Below, one piece after another: positions 17,004-26,434 of a stretch of 64,000 bases of DNA. Under the pieces are notes generated by a model. That model ran no database searches and had not been told where the DNA came from. It was given only the letters and a program-made list of their open reading frames with translations. The position numbers and the translations under genes were made by a program. The stretch's first letter is position 1; every line of letters begins with the position of its first letter. Origin of the DNA: Scybalocola_A sp900557175 (lineage in GTDB: Bacteria > Bacillota > Clostridia > Lachnospirales > Lachnospiraceae); NCBI GenBank assembly GCA_937890745.1, contig CALADH010000013.1, positions 6,310-70,309 on the forward strand. Reading direction: 5' to 3'.

Positions 17004-18284
17004 ATGAAGAAGATGAAAAAAGTTTTAGCATTGGCTTTAGCGGGCGTGATGACGCTCGGACTGACTGCGTGTGAGAGCAGTGACACAACAGAGGGCGGCG
17101 GTGAGAGCAAAGCTTCGGGGGATAAAAAGACAATTTACATTTATCAGATGAAAATTGAAATTGACGAAGCGCTCAAAGAGGTTACAAAGAAATACACAGA
17201 AACGCATCCTGACGTGGAATTTGTTGTAGAATCTGCAAGTGATAACTACAATACATCTCTGAAAACAAAGTTCACAGGCGGTGAGGCTCCGGATATTTTT
17301 ACACTGACAGGCTATGAAGATGCAAAAATGTGGAGTTCAAATCTTGAAGATTTAAGCGGTGAGCCATGGGTTGAAAATATGGTTGATCAGGCGAAGGAAG
17401 GTATTGTCATCGATGGTAAGGTCTGCGGCTTCCCGACATCGGTTGAGGGCTGGGGCTATATGTACAATAAAAAACTTTTTGAGCAGGCCGGTATTAAAAC
17501 ACTGCCGACAACAATGACAGAGCTTAAAGAAGTGTGCGGCAAGCTTTCAGACGCCGGTATCCAGCCGCTGACAGAGTGCTACATGGACTGGTATCAGGCA
17601 GGTATGTTCATGGTGAATACAGGTATTGCAAGACAGGAAGATCCGATGGGATTTATTAACGGCTTAAATGACGGTACAAAAACTTTCGTCGGAGATCCTA
17701 TATTTACAGAGCTTGCAAATTTCCTTTTATATGATGTATCCCAGTGTGAAAGTCCTATGAACACAGACTTTAATACACAGATGGCACAGTTTACAAGTGA
17801 ATCTGTCGGCTTTACGGCAGGCGGAAACTGGAACCAGCCGGCACTTGACGCTGTTTCAGAGGATATCGAATCCGGTTTAATGCCGTTCCCAATCAACGAT
17901 GATTCTGAAGCAAATGATAAGCTGTATGTCGGTATTGCAGGTTACTGGGGCGTTAATACGAACTCGCCGGTAAAAGAGGAAGCAAAGGATTTCCTTGAGT
18001 GGCTCGCAACGACAGAAGAAGGGCAGTCATGTATGACAAAGGACTTACAGTTAATTCCGGCATTTACAAATTTCTCGGCAGATGCTGAAAGTATCGGTGA
18101 TTTAGGTACAGATGTGTCTAAATATGTTCAGGAAGGAAAGACATACGGATTCTACTATTCATTCTATCCGGACGGATTTAATCAGGCAGCCGGCGAAGCT
18201 GTTCAGAGATTAGTTGCCGGCAAAGCTTCTGTTGATGAATTTTTACAGGAACTTCAGCAGCAGTGGGATAATTTGAAAAAATAA
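17004..18284 (+). CDS. Sugar ABC transporter solute-binding lipoprotein
   Basis: 426 residues, family 1 extracellular solute-binding protein. The signal peptide ends in the lipobox LTAC (Cys23), followed by a Ser/Gly-rich linker and a two-lobed domain with TGGEAPDIFTLTGYEDAKMW and GFPTSVEGWGYMYNKKLFEQAGI, as in MsmE/CycB-type binders of oligosaccharides. The late FLEWLATTEEGQSCM motif is also typical. ATG 17004 follows AAGGAGG at 16988-16994. It carries sugar to the two upstream-encoded permeases. The next gene, a GH3 enzyme, suggests a beta-glucoside. Confidence 0.92.
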   Translation: MKKMKKVLALALAGVMTLGLTACESSDTTEGGGESKASGDKKTIYIYQMKIEIDEALKEVTKKYTETHPDVEFVVESASDNYNTSLKTKFTGGEAPDIFTLTGYEDAKMWSSNLEDLSGEPWVENMVDQAKEGIVIDGKVCGFPTSVEGWGYMYNKKLFEQAGIKTLPTTMTELKEVCGKLSDAGIQPLTECYMDWYQAGMFMVNTGIARQEDPMGFINGLNDGTKTFVGDPIFTELANFLLYDVSQCESPMNTDFNTQMAQFTSESVGFTAGGNWNQPALDAVSEDIESGLMPFPINDDSEANDKLYVGIAGYWGVNTNSPVKEEAKDFLEWLATTEEGQSCMTKDLQLIPAFTNFSADAESIGDLGTDVSKYVQEGKTYGFYYSFYPDGFNQAAGEAVQRLVAGKASVDEFLQELQQQWDNLKK

Positions 18285-18310
18285 TCTGAGAAGAAAATTT
18301 TACAAAGATG

Positions 18311-18357
18311 AGCTGCCGCAGATGAATGTTAAAAACTTCAGGTTTGCGGCAGTTCTT
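18311..18357 (+). terminator. Hairpin between binding protein and GH3 genes
   Basis: GCTGCCGCA (18312-18320) pairs with TGCGGCAG (18345-18352), then TTCTTATTTTA. Moderate T-tract, so it may only lower expression of the downstream GH3 gene relative to the transporter. Confidence 0.6.
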
Positions 18358-18397
18358 ATTTTATGATATAGGAAATTCGTATTTAGGAGGATATGGC

Positions 18398-20734
18398 GTG
18401 AATATTGATAAAATAATTGAAAAAATGACACTTCATGAGAAGGTAATGTTATGTACAGGGAAAAATTCATGGCAGACAAAGGACTATCCGCAGCATGGTA
18501 TACCGTCAATCCGCATGAGCGACGGTACAAGCGGCGTGCGTTTTCAGAAAGGCTCGGATGAGGACGGGGCGGTTTCTCTTTCTGGGGCAGAATCCTTTTA
18601 TGAAAGCTTAAGCGGTCGTTTTGACGATGATGATGCGATGGAGAGAACTTATGAGGCGACAGCCTTTCCGTCAGGCTCTGCCATTGCCTGCTCATGGAAT
18701 AAGGCATTGATTGAAAAAATCGGCGGGGCGATTGCCGAAGAATGTCAGAAGCTGGGCATTAATCTTTTGCTTGGACCGGGCTTAAATACGAGACGTCACC
18801 CGCTGACGGCAAGAAATTTTGAGTATTATTCAGAAGATCCGTGTCTTGCCGGTGATATGGCGGCGGCCATCGTCAAAGGTGTTCAGAGTGAGGGCGTCGG
18901 CACATGTATGAAGCATTATGCCTGCCATAACTCAGATACAAGAAGGACGAGAGTCAACACGATTGTTTCGGAGAGAGCGCTGAGGGAAATCTATCTTGCG
19001 CCGTATGAGCGTGTTGTTAAAAAGTCTGCGCCGACGTGTGTGATGACAGCTTACAATCAGGTCAACGGCGAGGAATGCAGCGGCGATACGCGCCTTGTAC
19101 GGGATATTCTTAAAAATGAATGGGGCTTTGACGGCATGGTCATCTGCGACTGGGGCGCAGTGAAAGATTCAGTGGCGGCAAGCCGCGGCGGTGTTGATCT
19201 GCAGATGCCGATGGCATTGACATCTTCAAAACATCTTGAGCAGGCTGTGCTGGACGGAAAGATTTCCGAGGACTTTGTAGACGAGCGCGTCAGACGTATT
19301 TTGAGTACCGTTTTTAAGCTTAAATCATGGGAAAAAGAGAGAGACAGTGTTGATTTTGAGGCGCATCATAAGCTGGCTCAGAGCGCGGCGGCTGAGTCGA
19401 TGGTTCTTTTGAAAAATGAGGAAAATATACTGCCTTTGAATACTGAAAAAATAAAAAAAGCGGCTGTCATCGGTCTTCTTGCAAAAGCGCCGGTATATCA
19501 GGGCACAGGCTGTGCCATTGTCCGTGCACAGCAGGTGGATATTCCGTACGAGTGCATGGAAAAGACGTTTAAAGACCGGCTGACATTCACTTATGCCAAG
19601 GGATATGAGGCTGACGGAACGACGACAGAGGAATTGCTTTTGGAAGCTGAAAACACAGCAAAAGCGGCTGACGTCGTGATTGTTATGGCCGGTACTTTCC
19701 TGCCGGGAGAAGACGACGACTACAACCGCAAGGATATGTCGCTGCCGCGCGGACACCGCGAATGTATTGAGCGGATGGCAGCGCTCGGTAAAAAGGTGAT
19801 TGTTGTCCTTGCAAACGGCGACGTGTGTGAGATGGACTGGGCAGATAAGGTTGACGCCGTACTTGATATATGGTACAGCGGCGAAGGCATGGGTATGGCG
19901 CTCGCACATATTTTATCGGGACGGGAAAATCCGTCGGGAAAACTGTCTGCGACAGTTCCGGTAAAGCTTTCCGATACACCGGCCTATCTTGGTTTTGATG
20001 GAAATATTTACGAAATTCCTTATAATGAAGATATTTATGTGGGCTACAGATATTATGACAAGAAGCAGATACAGCCGCGCTATCCGTTTGGCTTCGGTTT
20101 ATCCTATACATCTTTTGAGTACAGCAATCTTACGGCAAATGTCAGTGAAACTGCGGAGGAACTTCGTGTTTTAGTTTCTGTGGATATTAAAAATACAGGC
20201 GCTTATGACGGAAAAGAGTGCGTTCAGCTTTACATCGCACCAAAGAAAGACGCGCGTTTGCCGAGACCGGTGCGGGAGCTTAAGGCCTTTGAGAAGATTT
20301 CGCTGAAAGCCGGCGAGACGAAGACGGTAACGTTTGAATTAAGCGGCCGTGACTTTGCTTATTATGATGCGGATTTATGCCGCTGGGTGACAGAAAACGG
20401 TGTTTATACAGTCGAGGCTGCCGCATCAAGCCGCGATATACGCCTTAGTGCAGCGGTGGAAATCAAGGCACAGAAACAGCCTGTAAGACTTTTAAAAGAA
20501 GACTGCGGTTTCCATGAAATTTTTGAGACAGAGAGAGGAAAAATGATGCTCTTTGATTTTCTTGTGGAAAAAGGATTGCTGAAAAGAGAACAGATTGACG
20601 CGCGCGTTGAAGCGTCCCTCGCATGGGCATTTTGGCCGGCAAAAACATTTTTAGACATGGGTGCCTCAGGCGTCGTAAGCTATGAGGAATGGCAGAAATT
20701 TGTAGAAAAAGTAAATCAGGCGCTGGTAAAGTAA
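18398..20734 (+). CDS. Glycoside hydrolase family 3 (beta-glucosidase-like)
   Basis: 778 residues, cytoplasmic (no signal peptide). The N-terminal barrel has KHYACHNSDTRR and the nucleophile in VICDWGAV (Asp251). Domain 2 has GEDDDYNRKDMSLP, followed by a fibronectin-III-like domain (GKECVQLYIAPKK, RPVRELKAFEKI) and a C-terminal helical tail. GTG 18398 is used: AGGAGG lies just upstream, although the frame is open from 18326. It is 113 bp after the ABC importer, so it probably cleaves the imported glycoside. It is clearly a distant paralogue of the GH3 at 2.0 kb, so the two may act on different linkages. Confidence 0.9.
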   Translation: MNIDKIIEKMTLHEKVMLCTGKNSWQTKDYPQHGIPSIRMSDGTSGVRFQKGSDEDGAVSLSGAESFYESLSGRFDDDDAMERTYEATAFPSGSAIACSWNKALIEKIGGAIAEECQKLGINLLLGPGLNTRRHPLTARNFEYYSEDPCLAGDMAAAIVKGVQSEGVGTCMKHYACHNSDTRRTRVNTIVSERALREIYLAPYERVVKKSAPTCVMTAYNQVNGEECSGDTRLVRDILKNEWGFDGMVICDWGAVKDSVAASRGGVDLQMPMALTSSKHLEQAVLDGKISEDFVDERVRRILSTVFKLKSWEKERDSVDFEAHHKLAQSAAAESMVLLKNEENILPLNTEKIKKAAVIGLLAKAPVYQGTGCAIVRAQQVDIPYECMEKTFKDRLTFTYAKGYEADGTTTEELLLEAENTAKAADVVIVMAGTFLPGEDDDYNRKDMSLPRGHRECIERMAALGKKVIVVLANGDVCEMDWADKVDAVLDIWYSGEGMGMALAHILSGRENPSGKLSATVPVKLSDTPAYLGFDGNIYEIPYNEDIYVGYRYYDKKQIQPRYPFGFGLSYTSFEYSNLTANVSETAEELRVLVSVDIKNTGAYDGKECVQLYIAPKKDARLPRPVRELKAFEKISLKAGETKTVTFELSGRDFAYYDADLCRWVTENGVYTVEAAASSRDIRLSAAVEIKAQKQPVRLLKEDCGFHEIFETERGKMMLFDFLVEKGLLKREQIDARVEASLAWAFWPAKTFLDMGASGVVSYEEWQKFVEKVNQALVK

Positions 20735-20804
20735 ACAAAAAGAAGTACGAAACAAAAAACACTCCGTGAGGATCGCACTGCGGCGGAGGGGAATAATGCT
20801 GTAA

Positions 20805-21035
20805 AGGCAGTCCGGCGCGGAGAAGGAACATCTGCCCGAAAATATTAAAAAATTGCTTGAAGTTATGGAAGACGACATTCCGTACACAAGCAAAACACTG
20901 ATGGATAAACTGGAATTGAAATCAAGAGAGGGCTTCCGCAGAAATTATCTGCATCCCGCAATCCAATTAAACTTTATCAAAATGACAATTCCCGACAAAC
21001 CAAGCAGCAGAAACCAAAGATATATTAAAAATTAA
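20805..21035 (+). pseudogene. C-terminal winged-helix remnant (Fic/AlbA-type tail)
   Basis: A start-less reading frame after a TAA at 20802. It reads LPENIKKLLEVMEDD, then TSKTLMDKLELKSREGFRRNYL, NFIKMTIPDKPSSRNQRY. The closing pattern (L-x-L-K-S-R-x-x-F-R-x-N-Y-L ... TIPDKP-x-SR-x-QRY) is, as I recall it, the C-terminal winged helix shared by Fic-family and AlbA-type ATP-binding proteins. The rest of the gene is missing, and the only starts are a TTG and internal ATGs without good ribosome sites. It looks like a deletion scar; a strong hairpin follows. The stretch 20735-20804 before it holds nothing recognisable. Confidence 0.55.
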
Positions 21036-21048
21036 AAATAATCAGAAA

Positions 21049-21123
21049 AAGAGAGAGTCTCTGTGGGTTTTGCCCGGCGTGCATTTGGAAGCACGCCGGC
21101 AAAATTTACAGAGACTCTCTCTT
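21049..21123. terminator. Long bidirectional hairpin terminator (carB)
   Basis: Outer 16-bp arms (AAGAGAGAGTCTCTGT with its complement at 21108-21123) and an inner stem of TTTTGCC/CGGCGTGC with its complement. T-rich DNA follows on the plus side. It serves carB on the minus strand and the remnant on the plus strand. Confidence 0.8.
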
Positions 21124-21143
21124 ATTTAAATTTATCCTACAGT

Positions 21144-24100
21144 TTATTTATCCGTAATCTGTGCGTGGAATTCCTGCAATGATTTTACAGGAAGCTGTTT
21201 GTCGCGAATCATGGATTTAATGCCTTCAACAGCAGCCTTTGCAGCAGCCATTGTTGTGACATAAGGAATCTTGCCTTTGATGGCAGCTTTACGGATGTAG
21301 CTGTCATCTGTAGCACCTTTCTTATTGCCGACAGGTGTGTTGACAATAATCTGGATTTCCTTATTTGTAATTTTATCAAGAACGTTCGGACGTCCTTCTT
21401 TAAGCTTCGCAACCTTAGAAGCAGGGATGCCGGCACTGTTAATTAAGTCGCATGTGCGTCCTGTGGCAACGATTGTGAAGCCGCAGTCGTGGAAGCCCTT
21501 TGCAATCTCAACAACCTCAGCCTTATCTCTGTCGTTGACGGAAATAAGCACTGTGCCTGAAAGCGGAAGCTTGCTCTGTGTTGCTTCCTGAGCTTTATAG
21601 AAAGCATCGCCAAAGTCCGGTGAAAGGCCTAAAACTTCACCTGTGGAACGCATCTCAGGTCCTAAGAGCGGATCGACCTCAGGGAACATATTGAATGGGA
21701 AGACAGCTTCCTTAACACCGTAATGTGAAAACTTCTTCTCTCTTAATTCTGTGACTGGAGACTTATGGCCTGTGTATGGCGCAGTCATAATATCTGTTGC
21801 AATCTTAACCATGTTAATGCCGCATACTTTAGATACTAAAGGCACTGTTCTCGATGCTCTTGGGTTTGCTTCAAGAACATAAACCTTGCCGTCTTCAATC
21901 GCATACTGCATATTCATAAGGCCTACAACGTTCATCTCACTTGCAATACGCTTTGTATAATCCTTGATTGTTGCAATCTGCTCCTCAGAAAGATTCTTCG
22001 GAGGAAGGATGCAGGCGGAGTCACCGGAGTGGACACCGGCAAGCTCGATATGTTCCATAACTGAAGGGACGAATACGTTTGTACCATCGCTGATGGCATC
22101 TGCCTCACACTCTGTCGCATGGTGAAGGAAACGGTCAATGAGGATCGGTCTGTCCGGTGTCACGCCAACTGCGGCATTCATGTAGAATCTTAATGCCTCG
22201 TCATCATAAACAACTTCCATACCGCGGCCGCCGAGAACATAGGAAGGACGAACCATGACCGGGTAGCCAATCTTATTGGCAATGGCAAGCGCGTCATCAG
22301 CTGTGACAGCCATGCCTGATTCCGGCATCGGAATCTCAAGTTTGTCCATCATTTCACGGAAAAGGTCTCTATCCTCTGCAAGGTCGATTGTCTCAGGTGT
22401 TGTACCGAGAATATTGACGCCGGCCTTCTTTAAGTCAGCAGCAAGGTTTAAAGGTGTCTGTCCGCCGAACTGTGCAATCACACCGATTGGTTTTTCTTTT
22501 TCATGAATACTTAACACATCTTCAAGTGTTAATGGCTCAAAGTATAATTTATCGGATGTATCGTAGTCTGTAGACACTGTTTCAGGGTTACAGTTGACGA
22601 TAATTGTCTCAAAGCCAAGTTCTTTTAATGCTTTTGCAGCATGAACGCAGCAGTAGTCAAATTCGATACCCTGACCGATTCTGTTCGGGCCGCCGCCTAA
22701 AATCATAATCTTAGGTTTATCTGTGTTCACAGGGCTTTCATCCTTAATATGGTAGCTTGAGTAGTAGTAAGCGGAATCCTTTGTGCTGCTGACATGAACG
22801 CCCTCCCATGCTTCAACAATGCCGTTGCCGATACGCTCATTGCGGATGTCATCTTCGCTGACATTTAAAATCTGACTTAAATATTTATCTGAGAAGCCGT
22901 CAAGCTTTGCCTGCTTTAATACTTCCGGTGCCGGAAGTGTGCCTGCATTTTTCTTTAATGCTTCTTCTTCCTCAACAAGCTCTTTCATCTGTTCGATGAA
23001 GTAGTGCTTAACCTTTGTAAGGTTATGAATTTCTTCAACAGTTGCACCTTTTCTTAAAGCTTCGTACATAATGAAATGGCGTTCGCTTGTCGGTGTCGCA
23101 AGCATTTTAAGGAGCTCTGTTTTGTCTTTCTGACCAAAATCTTTCACGTTGCCAAGACCGTATCTGCCGTTTTCAAGGCTTCGGATAGCTTTCTGGAAAG
23201 CTTCCTTATAAGTTTTGCCGATACTCATAACTTCGCCGACAGCGCGCATCTGTGTGCCGAGGTGATCTTCGACACCTTTGAACTTTTCAAATGCCCATCT
23301 TGCAAATTTAATTACAATATAATCGCCGTCCGGTACATATTTATCCAGTGTGCCATATTTGCCGCAAGGAATTTCATCCAGTGTAAGGCCGCTGGCAAGC
23401 ATCGCTGAAACAAGGGCAATCGGGAAACCTGTCGCCTTACTTGCAAGGGCTGATGAACGGGATGTTCTCGGGTTGATTTCGATAACGATAATACGTCCTG
23501 AAACAGGATCATGGGCAAACTGTACGTTTGTACCGCCGATAACCTGAACAGACTCAACAATTTTGTAAGCCTGACGCTGAAGTTCTTTTTGAACATCTTC
23601 GGAAATCGTAAGCATCGGTGCGGAACAGAAGGAGTCGCCTGTATGCACACCAAGCGGATCGATATTCTCAATCATACAAACTGTGATCATGTTATTTTTA
23701 GCGTCTCTGACAACTTCGACTTCAAGTTCTTCCCATCCGAGAATGGATTCCTCAACAAGAACCTGTCCGACCAAAGAAGCCTGTAAGCCTCTTGCACACA
23801 CTGTCTTTAATTCTTCAGTATTGTATACAAGACCGCCGCCGGCGCCGCCCATCGTATAAGCGGGACGGAGAACAACCGGATAACCGAGTTTATCTGCAAT
23901 GGCAAGTGCTTCATCAACAGAGTAGGCAACTTCACTTCGGGCCATTTCAATGCCGAGTTCATTCATTGCTTTTTTAAATTCAATTCTGTCTTCGCCGCGT
24001 TCGATAGCATCGACCTGAACGCCGATAACTTTTACATTATATTTGTCAAGAACGCCGGCTTTATTTAATTCAGCGCAAAGATTAAGACCCGACTGGCCGC

Positions 24101-24368
24101 CAAGATTAGGAAGCAGGGCGTCAGGACGTTCTTTAGCGATAATTTGTTCCAAACGCTCTACGTTTAATGGTTCAATGTAAGTAATATCTGCCGTGTCAGG
24201 GTCTGTCATAATAGTTGCCGGATTAGAATTAACTAAAACAATTTCATAACCAAGATTTTTAAGAGCCTTGCAGGCCTGTGTTCCCGAATAATCAAATTCA
24301 CATGCCTGTCCGATAATAATAGGGCCTGAGCCGATAATCAGTACTTTGTGAATGTCTTCTCTTTTCAT
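21144..24368 (-). CDS. carB: Carbamoyl-phosphate synthase, large subunit
   Basis: 1074 residues, full length. It makes carbamoyl phosphate from ammonia (delivered by the small subunit), bicarbonate and two ATP, for arginine and pyrimidines. Two homologous ATP-grasp halves are visible: GSGPIIIGQACEFDYSGTQA at the start with RPAYTMGGAGGG, and GGGPNRIGQGIEFDYCCVHA near 560 with RPSYVLGGRGME. A C-terminal MGS-like regulatory domain follows from about 935. ATG 24368 follows AAGGGTAAGG. The small-subunit gene carA is not next to it; the upstream neighbour is gdhA, so carA must be elsewhere. Confidence 0.96.
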   Translation of the reverse strand: MKREDIHKVLIIGSGPIIIGQACEFDYSGTQACKALKNLGYEIVLVNSNPATIMTDPDTADITYIEPLNVERLEQIIAKERPDALLPNLGGQSGLNLCAELNKAGVLDKYNVKVIGVQVDAIERGEDRIEFKKAMNELGIEMARSEVAYSVDEALAIADKLGYPVVLRPAYTMGGAGGGLVYNTEELKTVCARGLQASLVGQVLVEESILGWEELEVEVVRDAKNNMITVCMIENIDPLGVHTGDSFCSAPMLTISEDVQKELQRQAYKIVESVQVIGGTNVQFAHDPVSGRIIVIEINPRTSRSSALASKATGFPIALVSAMLASGLTLDEIPCGKYGTLDKYVPDGDYIVIKFARWAFEKFKGVEDHLGTQMRAVGEVMSIGKTYKEAFQKAIRSLENGRYGLGNVKDFGQKDKTELLKMLATPTSERHFIMYEALRKGATVEEIHNLTKVKHYFIEQMKELVEEEEALKKNAGTLPAPEVLKQAKLDGFSDKYLSQILNVSEDDIRNERIGNGIVEAWEGVHVSSTKDSAYYYSSYHIKDESPVNTDKPKIMILGGGPNRIGQGIEFDYCCVHAAKALKELGFETIIVNCNPETVSTDYDTSDKLYFEPLTLEDVLSIHEKEKPIGVIAQFGGQTPLNLAADLKKAGVNILGTTPETIDLAEDRDLFREMMDKLEIPMPESGMAVTADDALAIANKIGYPVMVRPSYVLGGRGMEVVYDDEALRFYMNAAVGVTPDRPILIDRFLHHATECEADAISDGTNVFVPSVMEHIELAGVHSGDSACILPPKNLSEEQIATIKDYTKRIASEMNVVGLMNMQYAIEDGKVYVLEANPRASRTVPLVSKVCGINMVKIATDIMTAPYTGHKSPVTELREKKFSHYGVKEAVFPFNMFPEVDPLLGPEMRSTGEVLGLSPDFGDAFYKAQEATQSKLPLSGTVLISVNDRDKAEVVEIAKGFHDCGFTIVATGRTCDLINSAGIPASKVAKLKEGRPNVLDKITNKEIQIIVNTPVGNKKGATDDSYIRKAAIKGKIPYVTTMAAAKAAVEGIKSMIRDKQLPVKSLQEFHAQITDK

Positions 24369-24419
24369 AGTCTACCTTACCCTTTCTTTAACATGAATAT
24401 ATTCTAAAAATCCATCGTT

Positions 24420-24448
24420 ATTCTATCATATTTTTAATGAATAGACAA
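24420..24448 (-). promoter_or_regulatory. Sigma-A promoter of carB
   Basis: On the minus strand: -35 TTGTCT, 17-bp spacer, -10 TAGAAT, about 45 bp before the start codon region. Confidence 0.55.
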
Positions 24449-24483
24449 CGAGAAAAAAGGACTTTTTCATGTTTTTTATGTGA

Positions 24484-24514
24484 AAAATTGTTTCTCACGG
24501 TGAGAAACAATTTT
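24484..24514. repeat. 31-bp perfect palindrome upstream of carB
   Basis: Two perfect 15-bp arms around a single centre base (24499); core TTGTTTCTCAC-G-GTGAGAAACAA. It lies between gdhA's terminator and the carB promoter, about 35 bp upstream of the -35. Too symmetrical and loop-less for a good terminator, so an operator is likelier. Confidence 0.6.
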
Positions 24515-24568
24515 AAAATAACTGAAAAGTATTAATTGTATTTTAAAATGACTGAATACAACCTGTGT

Positions 24569-24600
24569 AAAAGGCAGTGTTGCCATAACAAACACTGCCT
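24569..24600 (-). terminator. Terminator of gdhA
   Basis: On the minus strand, GGCAGTGTT pairs with AACACTGCC, followed by TTTTACAC. It lies about 28 bp after the gdhA stop. Confidence 0.8.
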
Positions 24601-24627
24601 TCTGTTCAATAAAATGAATATTCAAAA

Positions 24628-25959
24628 TTATACAATACCGTGAGCAAGCATAGCATCTGCAACCTTTTTAAAGCCTGCAATATTAGCGCCTGCAACGAAG
24701 TTATTTTCAACGCCGTATTCTTTTGCGGCATCATCAATGTTATGGAAAATATCCACCATAATTTGTTTTAATTTAGCGTCAACTTCTTCAAAAGTCCAGC
24801 TGTAACGCATACTGTTCTGGCTCATTTCAAGTGCGCTTGTGGCAACGCCGCCGGCATTGGCTGCCTTGCCCGGTGCAAAGTAAACGCCGTTTGCCTGTAA
24901 ATATTCTGTTGCTTCAAGTGTTGTCGGCATGTTGGCGCCTTCGGCAACAACTTTACAGCCGTTGGCAACTAAAGCTTTTGCGTCATCTAAATGAAGCTCG
25001 TTTTGTGTTGCACAAGGCAGTGCGATATCAACCTTAATATTCCATACACCGCGGCCCTCATGATATTCGGCGTCCGGACGGTAATTTTTATATTCTGTAA
25101 GACGGGCACGTTTCACTTCCTTGATTTCCTTTAAAGCGGCAAGGTCAATGCCGTCAGCGTCATATACCCAGCCTGTGGAATCAGAGCAAGTGACAACTTT
25201 TGCGCCAAGCTGCTGTGCTTTTTCAATAGCATAAATGGCAACATTGCCTGCGCCGGATACGGCAACTGTTTTGCCTTCCAAAGTATCGCCTTTTGTTTTT
25301 AATAATTCTTCTGTAAGATAAACAAGACCGTAACCTGTAGCCTGTGTGCGGGCGAGAGAACCGCCATAGCTTAAGCCCTTGCCTGTCAAAACACCTTCGG
25401 AAATATTTCTGATTCTCTTATACTGACCGTACATATAGCCGATTTCTCTTGCGCCTGTACCGATATCGCCGGCAGGAACGTCTGTATCAGCACCGATATG
25501 TCTGTAAAGCTCCGTCATAAAGCTCTGGCAGAAAGCCATGACTTCTCTGTCGGATTTGCCCTTAGGGTCAAAATCGGAGCCGCCTTTGCCGCCGCCAATC
25601 GGAAGACCTGTCAGGGAATTTTTGAAAATCTGCTCAAAACCTAAAAATTTAATAATGCTTAAATTAACTGAAGGATGTAAGCGAAGACCGCCCTTGTAAG
25701 GTCCGATAGCGCTGTTAAATTGTACGCGGAAACCTCTGTTGACCTGAACCTTGCCTGCATCGTCTACCCATGGAACACGGAACATAATAATGCGCTCAGG
25801 TTCAACAATTCTTTCAAGCAGCGCTGCATTCTGATATCTTTCGTCGCTTTCGACAACAAGGCGGAGTGAATTTAAAACTTCTGTAACGGCCTGGATAAAT
25901 TCCGGCTCATTTGGATTTTTTTCGATAACCCGGTCGATAACTTCATCTACATATGACAT
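24628..25959 (-). CDS. gdhA: Glutamate dehydrogenase (NAD(P)-dependent)
   Basis: 443 residues. It interconverts 2-oxoglutarate plus ammonia and glutamate. It has the catalytic PIGGGKGGSDFDPKGKSD region, GPYKGGLRLHPSVNLS, DVPAGDIGTGAREIGYM and the dinucleotide fold GAGNVAIYAIEKAQ. ATG 25959 is used, with GAAGGAGGAATCA before it, not the longer open frame to 26079. Monocistronic, with its own promoter and terminator. The sequence and length fit the hexameric class; coenzyme choice cannot be settled by eye. Confidence 0.95.
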   Translation of the reverse strand: MSYVDEVIDRVIEKNPNEPEFIQAVTEVLNSLRLVVESDERYQNAALLERIVEPERIIMFRVPWVDDAGKVQVNRGFRVQFNSAIGPYKGGLRLHPSVNLSIIKFLGFEQIFKNSLTGLPIGGGKGGSDFDPKGKSDREVMAFCQSFMTELYRHIGADTDVPAGDIGTGAREIGYMYGQYKRIRNISEGVLTGKGLSYGGSLARTQATGYGLVYLTEELLKTKGDTLEGKTVAVSGAGNVAIYAIEKAQQLGAKVVTCSDSTGWVYDADGIDLAALKEIKEVKRARLTEYKNYRPDAEYHEGRGVWNIKVDIALPCATQNELHLDDAKALVANGCKVVAEGANMPTTLEATEYLQANGVYFAPGKAANAGGVATSALEMSQNSMRYSWTFEEVDAKLKQIMVDIFHNIDDAAKEYGVENNFVAGANIAGFKKVADAMLAHGIV

Positions 25960-26040
25960 GTTGATTCCTCCTTCAAATTCTCTGAAAATGATTTTGAGCA
26001 AATGCTTTCTTTCAAAATCGGCTTCATTTATTTTTTTACA

Positions 26041-26069
26041 ATTATAATATAAGAAACTCAAGAAATCAA
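26041..26069 (-). promoter_or_regulatory. Sigma-A promoter of gdhA
   Basis: On the minus strand: -35 TTGATT, 17-bp spacer, -10 TATAAT. Confidence 0.6.
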
Positions 26070-26434
26070 TAATTTTCAAAGGTAAAAAATGAATAAAATT
26101 TCAGCGCGCTGAATGGCTAAAATGAAAAATAATGACAAAAAATGAAAGATTTACAATTCAAAGTTTCATTTTTGACAAAAAAGCCAAGCGCGTGGCGGCG
26201 TTTTATGCCGACTGTACCATATGTCGAAAAAAGACGCCAAAAACCCCTTTATTTTATAGGAAGAAACGTGTATAATAAAAACAATGATGTTGATGTCAGA
26301 AATATTTGCCCGTGATATCAGCAATTGTTATATTCGTAAAGTCTATCTGTAGCTTATCAGAATAAATCCCGTATATAGAATGAATTAAATAATCAGATTG
26401 CAATATAGAAAGCCAGCATTTGAAGGAGGACAAG
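26070..26434. other. Divergent gdhA-rho intergenic region
   Basis: No gene seen. It is AT-rich, contains the possible rho promoter (TTTATT, 17 bp, TATAAT at 26248-26276) and leaves an untranslated rho leader of about 150 nt, which could support feedback attenuation of rho by Rho. No strong hairpin is present in the leader. Confidence 0.45.

Noticed and set aside
26100..26240. Small hairpins and GC-rich patches between gdhA and rho considered as an RNA gene
   Set aside because: No long stem, no T-tract and no match to a known RNA by eye.
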